DNA of 6,921 nt from Salinisphaeraceae bacterium UBA4764 (GTDB taxonomy: Bacteria > Pseudomonadota > Gammaproteobacteria > Nevskiales > Salinisphaeraceae): assembly GCA_002403445.1 (NCBI GenBank), contig DHHU01000003.1:39296-46216 (forward strand), in the 5' to 3' direction. The stretch's first letter is position 1, and each line of letters opens with the position of its first letter. The position numbers and the translations under genes are program-made. Shown here piece after piece: positions 1 to 5,540 of the stretch. Below the pieces are notes generated by a model. It saw only the letters and a list, made by a program, of their open reading frames with translations. It did no database searches and was not told the DNA's origin.

Positions 1-21
1 TCTAAGCAAGGTCAGATCTAA

Positions 22-50
22 TACAGCGAGGCTGTACAACCAAAGTTGTA
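22..50. repeat. Overlapping inverted repeats, operator-like
   Basis: Two perfect inverted repeats sit end to end. TACAGC (22-27) and GCTGTA (31-36) are separated by 3 bases. TACAAC (35-40) and GTTGTA (45-50) are separated by 4 bases and share two bases with the first repeat. The junction at 31-40 is itself a palindrome with one mismatch. Such spaced TACA/TGTA half-sites are typical of a dimeric regulator's operator, but the regulator is unknown. The element lies about 85 bp upstream of the candidate -35 of the adh-ald promoter. It could instead belong to a gene left of the window. Confidence 0.45.
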
Positions 51-110
51 ATCCCTTTACCGATCTGCAGCATTAAATTGATGTCTAAGGAATAAATCGA
101 TCCAAATGTT

Positions 111-120
111 CGAAGCTTCG
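111..120. repeat. 10-bp perfect palindrome upstream of adh promoter
   Basis: CGAAGCTTCG is a perfect 10-bp palindrome, with a further T-G wobble and T-A pair outside it. It ends 16 bases before the candidate -35 of the alcohol dehydrogenase promoter, a position suited to an activator or repressor. No regulator family is assigned. A palindrome of this length can also occur by chance. Confidence 0.3.
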
Positions 121-136
121 GAAGTAATAGCTTTTG

Positions 137-164
137 TTGAAACTGAAAATCCACCTGATATAGC
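137..164 (+). promoter_or_regulatory. Candidate sigma70 promoter for the adh-ald unit
   Basis: TTGAAA at 137-142 is a four-of-six match to a -35 box. It is followed after 16 bases by TATAGC at 159-164, a four-of-six match to a -10 box. Transcription would start near 171, giving a leader of about 80 bases before the alcohol dehydrogenase start. The surrounding AT-richness fits a promoter. No sigma54-type -24/-12 element was found on reading the region by eye. Confidence 0.4.
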
Positions 165-176
165 AAGCCGCCTTCC

Positions 177-205
177 AGATGAAGGGGATGTGCCTTCTTC
201 TTTTT
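177..205 (+). promoter_or_regulatory. Leader hairpin followed by T tract (possible attenuator)
   Basis: AGATGAAGG (177-185) can pair with CCTTCTTCT (193-201) at eight of nine positions around a 7-base loop, and TTTT follows at 202-205. This is the shape of a weak intrinsic terminator inside the adh leader. A second CCTTC at 171-175 can pair with the same GAAGG (181-185), offering a mutually exclusive hairpin. No leader peptide or recognised riboswitch was found, so a regulatory role is inference only. Confidence 0.3.
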
Positions 206-251
206 GACCGCGACACGATCCATTCGAACTGACTGACAAGGAGGGTTCACC

Positions 252-1274
252 ATGCAATCCATGAAAGCTGCGGTGGTGCCGGAATTTGGCCAACCACTGG
301 ATATCCGGGAAGTGCCGATACCGGAAGTCGGGCAAGGCCAGGTGCTGATGCGGGTCCAGGCGTCGGGCGTCTGTCACACGGATCTGCACGCGGCCGAGGG
401 CGACTGGCCGGTCAAACCCGATCCGCCTTTCATTCCCGGGCATGAGGGCGTCGGTTACGTCGATGCCGTCGGCCCGGGTGTCAAACACCTCAAGGAAGGT
501 GATCGTATTGGCGTGCCCTGGCTGTATAGTGCCTGCGGCCATTGCGAACATTGCCTGAGCGGCTGGGAGACGCTCTGCGAATCGCAGGAGAATGCCGGCT
601 ACAGCGTGGATGGCGGCTATGCCGACTACGTGCTGGCCGACGCCGATTACGTGGGCCATCTGCCGCAAAACGCCGATTTTCTGGAGATTGCGCCGATTCT
701 CTGCGCCGGCGTGACCACCTACAAGGGCCTGAAAATGAGCGAGGTCAAGCCCGGTCAGTGGGTGTCGATTTCCGGGATCGGCGGGCTCGGCCATCTAGCA
801 GTCCAGTATGCCCGCGCCATGGGGATGCATGTCGCGGCGATCGATGTCGCCGATGACAAGCTGAAATTGGCTGAGCGCCTTGGCGCGGAAATGACCATCA
901 ACGCTAAGGAACAGGATCCCGGCGAAACCGTCAAACAAGAGATCGGGGGCGCCCACGGGGCGCTCGTGACGGCTGTCTCGGAGACCGCCTTCAGTCAGGC
1001 GCTTGATGTCGTGCGACGCGGCGGCACGGTGGCGCTCAATGGCCTGCCTCCCGGGAAATTCGACCTATCCATCTTCAACATGGTGCTCAACGGGATCACC
1101 GTGCGCGGCTCAATCGTCGGTACGCGGAAAGATCTTCAGGAATCACTGGACTTCGCCGGCGAGGGCCAGGTGCGCGCCACGGTAACCGGCGACAAGCTCG
1201 AGAACATCAACCCGATTCTCGATCGCATGCGCGCCGGCCAGATCGAAGGCCGCGTGGTCCTCGACATGCAGTAG
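252..1274 (+). CDS. adhP: Zinc-dependent alcohol dehydrogenase, AdhP type
   Basis: This 340-residue medium-chain dehydrogenase oxidises a primary alcohol to an aldehyde with NAD, or runs in reverse, in the cytoplasm. The catalytic zinc ligands are Cys41 (in GVCHTD), His64 (in GHE) and Cys151 (in CAGVTTYK). The structural zinc site is Cys95, Cys98, Cys101 and Cys109. The Rossmann motif GIGGLG is at 175-180, and Asp198 at the end of the second beta strand favours NAD over NADP. Landmarks NAGYSVDGG, GGAH, GLPP and VGTRKDL match E. coli AdhP as I remember it, and the length is normal. The start is fixed by a strong AAGGAGG at 238-244, seven bases before ATG. It probably forms one transcription unit with the aldehyde dehydrogenase 124 bp downstream. 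The alcohol used in the cell is unknown; short aliphatic alcohols are usual for the family. Confidence 0.95.
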   Translation: MQSMKAAVVPEFGQPLDIREVPIPEVGQGQVLMRVQASGVCHTDLHAAEGDWPVKPDPPFIPGHEGVGYVDAVGPGVKHLKEGDRIGVPWLYSACGHCEHCLSGWETLCESQENAGYSVDGGYADYVLADADYVGHLPQNADFLEIAPILCAGVTTYKGLKMSEVKPGQWVSISGIGGLGHLAVQYARAMGMHVAAIDVADDKLKLAERLGAEMTINAKEQDPGETVKQEIGGAHGALVTAVSETAFSQALDVVRRGGTVALNGLPPGKFDLSIFNMVLNGITVRGSIVGTRKDLQESLDFAGEGQVRATVTGDKLENINPILDRMRAGQIEGRVVLDMQ

Positions 1275-1343
1275 CACGCTCCGGATCAGACGCGTTGTAA
1301 ACACACGCTCAAGAATTGATGACTCGTTAAGTACCCAACCGAT

Positions 1344-1369
1344 CACCCCTGCCGTGCCAGGCAGGGGTG
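1344..1369 (+). other. Perfect 10-bp stem-loop between adh and ald
   Basis: CACCCCTGCC (1344-1353) and GGCAGGGGTG (1360-1369) form a perfect GC-rich stem around a 6-base loop. No T run follows, so it is a poor intrinsic terminator. It ends about 20 bases before the aldehyde dehydrogenase Shine-Dalgarno sequence. Likely roles are a processing or stability element that sets different levels of the two enzymes, or partial termination. Both are inference. Confidence 0.6.
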
Positions 1370-1398
1370 TTGACTTGCCAACGAAACAGGAGACCTCT

Positions 1399-2910
1399 AT
1401 GTGTGCCACGACAGCCGAAGAAGTCGAACTCGAATCCAGCGTTCGAGCATTCATCGACAAGCCCCACCAAATGCTGATCGGCGGTCAATGGGTGCCCGCC
1501 GAATCGGGCCAGACCTTCGATGTGTTCAATCCCGCCACCGATGAAGTCATTGCCCACGCCCAGTCCGCGGCCCAACCCGACGTGGACAAGGCCGTCAAGG
1601 CGGCGCGCCAGGCGTTCGACGACGGCCCCTGGACGCGGATCTCGCCTGCCGAGCGCGGTCGCATCGTCTGGAAAATCGGCGAGCTCATCATGGATCATCA
1701 GGAAGAGCTGGCCCAGCTCGAAGCATTGGACAATGGCAAGCCCATTTCCATTGCCCGTGCCGCCGATGTGCCGCTGGCCGCGGAACTGTTCCAGTACATG
1801 GCCGGCTGGGCCACCAAGCTCAACGGCGAGCAGATCGGCCTGACCGTCCCCTATGCTCCGGGTTCCGAGTGGCATGCCTATACCCGACGCGAACCGGTCG
1901 GCGTCTGCGGCCAGATCATTCCCTGGAACTTCCCGCTGCTGATGGCAGCCTGGAAGCTCGGGCCGGCCCTGGCCTGCGGCAACACCGTGGTCATGAAAGT
2001 GGCCGAGGAAACCCCGCTGTCCGGTCTCAAGCTCGCCGAGCTCATGCAGGAAGCCGGCGTGCCCGATGGCGCGGTCAATATACTCACCGGCTTCGGTGAA
2101 GAGGCGGGCGCCCCGATCGCCGGCCATCCGGACGTCGACAAGATCGCCTTCACCGGCTCCACCGAAGTCGGGCGCATGATCGTCGATGCCGCCCGGGGCA
2201 ACCTCAAGAAGGTCTCGCTCGAACTCGGTGGCAAATCGCCCAACATCGTTCTGGACGACGCCGATATGGACAAGGCCATCCCGGGGGCGGCCAATGCCAT
2301 CTTCTTCAACCATGGCCAGTGCTGTGCCGCCGGCTCGCGTCTGTTCGTACACGAAAACGTCTACGATCAGGTCGTCGAAGGCATTGCGGACTATGCCCGC
2401 AACATCAAGCTCGGTCCGGGGCTCGACCCGGCCACCCAGATGGGGCCGCTGGTCTCCCGCACGCAGCTGGAACGCGTCACCGGCTATCTCGAAGCCGGCA
2501 AGAAAGAAGGCGCCCGGGCCGCAGTCGGCGGCGAGCGGGCCGGAGGCAACGGCTACTTTGTCGAGCCGACGGTACTGGTCGACGTCGCCGATGACATGAG
2601 CGTCTCCCAGGAGGAAATCTTCGGGCCCGTGGTGACCGCAACGAAGTTCCGGGACATGGACGACGAGCTTATCCGACGAGCCAATGAAACGCCCTACGGC
2701 CTGGCTTCGGGGGTATGGACCCAGGACATCAGCAAGGCCCACAAGCTGGCATCCCGGATCCGAGCCGGCACCGTCTGGGTGAACTGCTACAACATCTTTG
2801 ATGCCGCACTGCCGTTCGGCGGCTACAAGCAGTCCGGCTGGGGCCGCGAGATGGGCGAACAGGTGCTCGACAACTACACCGAGACCAAGGCCGTGGCCGT
2901 GTCCCTGTAA
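1399..2910 (+). CDS. NAD-dependent aldehyde dehydrogenase, class 1/2-like
   Basis: This 503-residue enzyme of the ALDH superfamily oxidises an aldehyde to the carboxylic acid in the cytoplasm. The complete active site is visible: Asn177 in PWNFP, Lys200 in VVMK, the coenzyme motif GSTEVG at 253-258, the general base Glu275 in LELGG, catalytic Cys309 in GQCC, and Glu406 in EEIFGP. Spacing from Glu275 to Cys309 to Glu406 equals that in human ALDH2. ATG at 1399 is chosen because AGGAGA at 1388-1393 lies just before it. The longer in-frame start, GTG at 1354, lies in a hairpin loop with no ribosome site. The natural substrate would be the aldehyde made by the upstream alcohol dehydrogenase. The N-terminal part (MLIGGQW) is also reminiscent of phenylacetaldehyde dehydrogenases, so an aromatic substrate cannot be excluded. 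I give no gene symbol because substrate class is not readable. Confidence 0.95.
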   Translation: MCATTAEEVELESSVRAFIDKPHQMLIGGQWVPAESGQTFDVFNPATDEVIAHAQSAAQPDVDKAVKAARQAFDDGPWTRISPAERGRIVWKIGELIMDHQEELAQLEALDNGKPISIARAADVPLAAELFQYMAGWATKLNGEQIGLTVPYAPGSEWHAYTRREPVGVCGQIIPWNFPLLMAAWKLGPALACGNTVVMKVAEETPLSGLKLAELMQEAGVPDGAVNILTGFGEEAGAPIAGHPDVDKIAFTGSTEVGRMIVDAARGNLKKVSLELGGKSPNIVLDDADMDKAIPGAANAIFFNHGQCCAAGSRLFVHENVYDQVVEGIADYARNIKLGPGLDPATQMGPLVSRTQLERVTGYLEAGKKEGARAAVGGERAGGNGYFVEPTVLVDVADDMSVSQEEIFGPVVTATKFRDMDDELIRRANETPYGLASGVWTQDISKAHKLASRIRAGTVWVNCYNIFDAALPFGGYKQSGWGREMGEQVLDNYTETKAVAVSL

Positions 2911-2928
2911 TCCCGTAAACCCGCAAGT

Positions 2929-2985
2929 CGGGCGTTGCGCGCACGCTCAGTAGTGCGTGTCGCATCGCCCGGCGAAAGCTGGGCG
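2929..2985 (+). terminator. Two mutually exclusive hairpins after ald, candidate terminator
   Basis: Positions 2929-2939 can pair with 2961-2971 (one mismatch). An inner CACGC/GCGTG stem (2942-2946 with 2955-2959) extends this into a long hairpin. Alternatively CGCCCGGC (2966-2973) folds with GCTGGGCG (2978-2985) around a GAAA tetraloop, with one G-T pair, and is followed by TTTGGTT. The second form resembles an intrinsic terminator with a poor T tract. Both use 2966-2971, so only one can form at a time. The site lies 18 to 75 bases after the aldehyde dehydrogenase stop, where a terminator is expected. Confidence 0.5.
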
Positions 2986-3003
2986 TTTGGTTCCGCGCCA
3001 AAC
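2985..3003. repeat. 6-bp inverted repeat next to the ald 3' hairpins
   Basis: GTTTGG (2985-2990) and CCAAAC (2998-3003) are perfect inverted copies separated by seven bases. The repeat touches the end of the preceding tetraloop hairpin, making three hairpin-forming elements in 75 bases. It may be part of a REP-like dispersed element or of a two-way terminator for the convergent genes. No second copy was noticed within this window. Confidence 0.35.
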
Positions 3004-3190
3004 AGGAGTACCCAAAGCGGCACTGCAAATCCCTTGTTCATCGCCGCAATCGCCAAAGTGACTCGCATGCCGAAACCGCCACTGTAATCCTGTCCACGGC
3101 TTTTGGAACCCATGGTCCCAATCGTTTCGTTCCAGGGGCATCATCGGCTCTGGGCTCGCGAATTTAAAACAGCCGCTGCGTGCCACGAAG
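3004..3190. other. Convergent spacer without a recognisable gene
   Basis: This stretch lies between the ends of the aldehyde dehydrogenase and the EamA transporter genes. Reading frames cross it on the minus strand, but none has a ribosome site, a known motif or family resemblance. Their GC-rich openness looks like chance or a decayed sequence. No clear terminator for the transporter operon was found: a short CAG/CTG stem before a TTTT, near 3165-3180 on the minus strand, is too weak to call. Confidence 0.4.
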
Positions 3191-4078
3191 CTAACGCGAC
3201 CATCGAGCGCCCGTTGACGCCGTACAGGCGATGAAAACCAGTGCGCAACCGCCCCACAGAGGAAGTGTAGGCTGCGTCCGCCCGACCAGCACCAGCGTGA
3301 TCGCGGCAACGGCGGGCACCCCATAAGGCAGAACCGGCACGATGTGTGGGTTGCCGTGACGCAGGACATAACCCCAAGCCAGAAAGCCGAAACCGTAGGA
3401 GCCGACCCCTAGCACGGCGCAAGCAATCCAAGCGCTGAACGATCCCGGCCATACGAGACCGTTCAGACAAGCCTGAATCATCAAGGCAATCGCGGCGGCG
3501 ACCGTAAAGAAAGCCGGGTAGGCCGAGACGACCGGACGCGGGTACACCTGAAGGAACAGCGAATATCCCACCCAGCACAGACCCGACGCCAAACCACCCG
3601 CATAGCCCAGCCAAGCTTCGGGTGTGGGCGTCTGGCCCAGGCCGTGCATGACCACCACGCCGGCCATGCCGATACAAAGACTGACAAACGTGAGCAGCGC
3701 CGGCCGCCGGCGGCTGTAAAGATCACTGGCGATGGCGAACAACAGCGGCCAACTATAGGTAATGACCACCACTTGGGCCGCGGGCGCAAAGGCGAGTGCT
3801 GCAAAATAGAATGCCGCACCCCCGATCAAGCCGCCGGCGACCACAAGCCACACATACCAAGGATGCTCTCGGACCGCGAAAGCCCACGCCCCACGCGTCC
3901 CGGGCAGCATCCGACTACTCACAGCGGCGCCGATCAGCGCGATACCGGTCAACTCTAGCGGCGGCACATCGCCGGCCAGTACTCGCAGCCAAGCCGTGAT
4001 CCCCCAGAGCAGAATCACCAAACTGCTGAGACCGGCGATTCGCCAAGTCGATCCGTTAATCGAATCGATCCGACGCAT
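3191..4078 (-). CDS. EamA/DMT-family exporter (ten helices)
   Basis: This 295-residue inner-membrane protein of the drug/metabolite transporter superfamily is built of two EamA repeats of five helices each. Ten hydrophobic segments can be marked, beginning near residues 13-35 (TWRIAGL...) and ending just before the C-terminus. The fourth helix carries TYSWPLL (107-113), recalling the YLWPLL pattern of the branch near the aromatic amino acid exporter YddG. The substrate is unknown; family members export amino acids or other small metabolites. ATG at 4078 is chosen although TTG at 4153 and ATG at 4150 are in frame. It starts one base after the upstream stop (TGAGATG junction) and just before the first helix. 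The longer starts would overlap the DUF1127 gene by about 70 bases. This start has no good Shine-Dalgarno sequence of its own, so it is probably translated by coupling to that gene. Confidence 0.88.
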   Translation of the reverse strand: MRRIDSINGSTWRIAGLSSLVILLWGITAWLRVLAGDVPPLELTGIALIGAAVSSRMLPGTRGAWAFAVREHPWYVWLVVAGGLIGGAAFYFAALAFAPAAQVVVITYSWPLLFAIASDLYSRRRPALLTFVSLCIGMAGVVVMHGLGQTPTPEAWLGYAGGLASGLCWVGYSLFLQVYPRPVVSAYPAFFTVAAAIALMIQACLNGLVWPGSFSAWIACAVLGVGSYGFGFLAWGYVLRHGNPHIVPVLPYGVPAVAAITLVLVGRTQPTLPLWGGCALVFIACTASTGARWSR

Positions 4079-4079
4079 C

Positions 4080-4484
4080 TCACGCTGCTTGTTGACTGCG
4101 CCGGCTCGATGACCAGGTGCGATCGTCCAGCGGTGCTTCATTGGCCGCATCAAGTGACAACGGCTGTTGCAAAGTCCGGGAAAGATCTTCGCGGCACCGG
4201 CCCAGTCCGGCGAGGACCCGATCGTCGTAGGTCAGCAATTCCCGTAATTGGTGTCGGTTGGACCAGAGTTGAAACCGCCTTTTGATTGAAGCGATCAATT
4301 TGCGTGGCGATACGGAAGTCGAATGACGGTTTGGGCGTTGCGGTTCTGAACGCTCCGTAGAACCCGCCCGATAAGGCACGGATCGCGCTGGATTGTTCAA
4401 AGGCCGATCATGAGTCGGATCACCTGTCGAATGATGACGAGGGGTTGGGCCATAGCCGAGACGTTTCCTGGTTTTATGGGTCAT
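4080..4484 (-). CDS. Small basic DUF1127 (YjiS-like) protein
   Basis: This 134-residue protein has a DUF1127-like core at about residues 61-105. Arg/Lys-rich positions are followed by LRELLTYDDRVLAGLGRCREDL, quoted here only in part as LLTYDDRVLAGLG, which matches the family pattern of L-x-D-R-x-L-A-D-I-G-L-x-R-x-D. Many family members are only about 45-70 residues long. Here a polar, Arg/Pro/His-rich and probably disordered N-terminus of 60 residues and a 30-residue tail flank the core. The catalytic or binding role is unknown. In other bacteria short DUF1127 proteins have been linked to RNA metabolism and to phosphate and carbon control. GGAA lies about seven bases before the ATG. The stop codon is one base from the transporter start, so the two genes form a tight minus-strand operon transcribed away from lysR. 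An over-long start call cannot be excluded for the N-terminal part. Confidence 0.75.
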   Translation of the reverse strand: MTHKTRKRLGYGPTPRHHSTGDPTHDRPLNNPARSVPYRAGSTERSEPQRPNRHSTSVSPRKLIASIKRRFQLWSNRHQLRELLTYDDRVLAGLGRCREDLSRTLQQPLSLDAANEAPLDDRTWSSSRRSQQAA

Positions 4485-4587
4485 AAGGCATTCCGGAGTC
4501 GTTGTGAATGAACCAAGATCATGGGGTTGATTGAGCTATTTTTTAAACGATAAATTGTGTTTCATTTATCAAATTTTGTGATCGCTC
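4485..4587. promoter_or_regulatory. Divergent promoter region between DUF1127-eamA and lysR
   Basis: This 103-bp spacer becomes strongly AT-rich from 4527 to 4580, in contrast to the GC-rich genes on both sides. On the plus strand TTGATT (4527-4532), with 18 bases to TAAATT (4551-4556), is a plausible sigma70 promoter for lysR, starting near 4563. On the minus strand TTGATA (4572-4567) could serve as a -35 for the DUF1127-eamA operon, but no convincing -10 at normal spacing was found. LysR-type regulators usually bind such shared regions to control the divergent gene and themselves. Confidence 0.5.
4549..4570. repeat. Perfect dyad, candidate LysR operator
   Basis: GATAAAT (4549-4555) and ATTTATC (4564-4570) are perfect inverted copies separated by eight bases, 17 bases before the lysR start. 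T4556 and A4568 have the T-N11-A spacing of a LysR box, but that pair is not centred on the dyad. The dyad overlaps the candidate lysR -10 and start site, which would suit autorepression. It also overlaps the minus-strand -35 candidate. That the neighbouring regulator binds here is inference from family habit. Confidence 0.55.
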
Positions 4588-5463
4588 ATGCGCAATCGAC
4601 CACTCGACCTTCGGGCCCTGCAAAGTTTTGCCGCGGTAGTGGACACCGGCAGCTTCACGGCCGCGGCCAAACAGCTGAACTACTCCCAATCGGCCGTGAG
4701 CATGCAGCTTCGACGACTCGAGGCCGAATTGGACCTCGACTTGCTCATCCGCGATTCGCCGAGGGTCAAGCCCACACGGCCTGGGCGGGAAGTCCTTGGT
4801 TATACCCGCGAAATGCTCAGGCTGAACGGCGAACTTCAGCAAACGCTGGCGCAGCGCGAAGTGGCGGGCACAGTGCGCCTGGGTCTGCCGATCGACTATG
4901 CGCCCTACATCCCGAGCACGCTGACACTGTTTGCCGAGCGTTATCCCTTCGTCGAGATCGAAGTCCGGTCCGAGCTCAGCGTTACCTTGATCGAGGAGGT
5001 GCGTGCCGGCGACATCGACATGGTGATCGTGACGCGTGAGTCGAACGCTAGCGGCGGCAATCGACTGCGGCGCGAGCCTCTGGTATGGGTGGCTGCCCCC
5101 GGCACAGCCGTCCATGAGCGGGACCCCTTGCCATTGGCCATTTCCCCTGAAGGCCTTTGTGCGTTTCGCGCGGCAGCGACTTCACATCTGGATGCTCAAG
5201 GGATGGCTTGGCGAACGGCGTACGAGAGCCAGGCCTTTGCTGCCCAGCGCATTCCGGTCGCTGCCGGCTTGGCCATCGCACCGACCCTGCCGAGCCTGAT
5301 AGGCCCGGATCTCGAGATACTGGACCCGGCAACCACCGGCTTGCCCAAACTTCCGACGATGGATATCCGACTCTATCGCAGTCCGGGGCGTGCCAGCGAA
5401 GCAGCCGCGTGTCTGGCCGAGCTCATTATCGAACACGTCAGGGACAGCCGGAATGCCGCCTAA
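4588..5463 (+). CDS. LysR-family transcriptional regulator, LrhA-like
   Basis: This 291-residue protein has the normal length for a LysR-type regulator. The N-terminal winged helix-turn-helix spans about residues 8-66, with the hallmark GSFTAAAKQLNYSQSAVSMQL (GSFTAAA at 21-27, QSAVSMQLRRLE at 34-45). A linker helix follows, then the effector domain from about residue 93. Its GTVRLGLPIDYA and DIDMVIVT segments, and the order of conserved blocks, resemble the LrhA-like branch. The effector is unknown, possibly the solute exported by the divergent EamA protein. One departure is DLLIRD at 51-56, where the family usually has LF-x-R. ATG at 4588 fits the domain start, but the Shine-Dalgarno sequence is weak (GTGAT). 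It probably regulates the divergent DUF1127-eamA operon and itself through the dyad at 4549-4570. Confidence 0.93.
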   Translation: MRNRPLDLRALQSFAAVVDTGSFTAAAKQLNYSQSAVSMQLRRLEAELDLDLLIRDSPRVKPTRPGREVLGYTREMLRLNGELQQTLAQREVAGTVRLGLPIDYAPYIPSTLTLFAERYPFVEIEVRSELSVTLIEEVRAGDIDMVIVTRESNASGGNRLRREPLVWVAAPGTAVHERDPLPLAISPEGLCAFRAAATSHLDAQGMAWRTAYESQAFAAQRIPVAAGLAIAPTLPSLIGPDLEILDPATTGLPKLPTMDIRLYRSPGRASEAAACLAELIIEHVRDSRNAA

Positions 5464-5540
5464 GCCCATACGCGCCCCGATTTGGCGGCAGGGACCGTAG
5501 AGCAGCAGAAACAAGGCGGCCCACCATCCGAACAGTCTCG

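Noticed and set aside
57..794. Long minus-strand open frame of 245 codons across the leader and adhP
   Set aside because: It lies opposite the well-supported adhP, has no family motif, and is the usual mirror frame of a GC-rich gene.
1354..1398. Upstream GTG start extending the aldehyde dehydrogenase by 15 residues
   Set aside because: The GTG sits in the loop of a stable hairpin with no Shine-Dalgarno sequence, while the ATG at 1399 has a good one at normal distance.
1327..2742. Minus-strand open frame of 471 codons opposite the aldehyde dehydrogenase
   Set aside because: It is antisense to a gene with a complete active site. Its Gly/Asp/His-rich composition is typical of an antisense shadow, and no domain is recognisable.
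2874..3113. Minus-strand frame of 79 codons in the convergent spacer
   Set aside because: It has no ribosome site or known domain and runs into the 3' end of the aldehyde dehydrogenase gene. Kept only as part of the unexplained spacer.
4079..4153. Longer N-terminus for the EamA exporter
   Set aside because: It would overlap the DUF1127 coding region by about 70 bases and add a polar segment not needed before helix 1. The ATG at 4078 gives the usual family length.
5182..5514. Minus-strand frame of 110 codons opposite the end of lysR
   Set aside because: It is antisense to the conserved effector domain of the regulator and has no motif or ribosome site.
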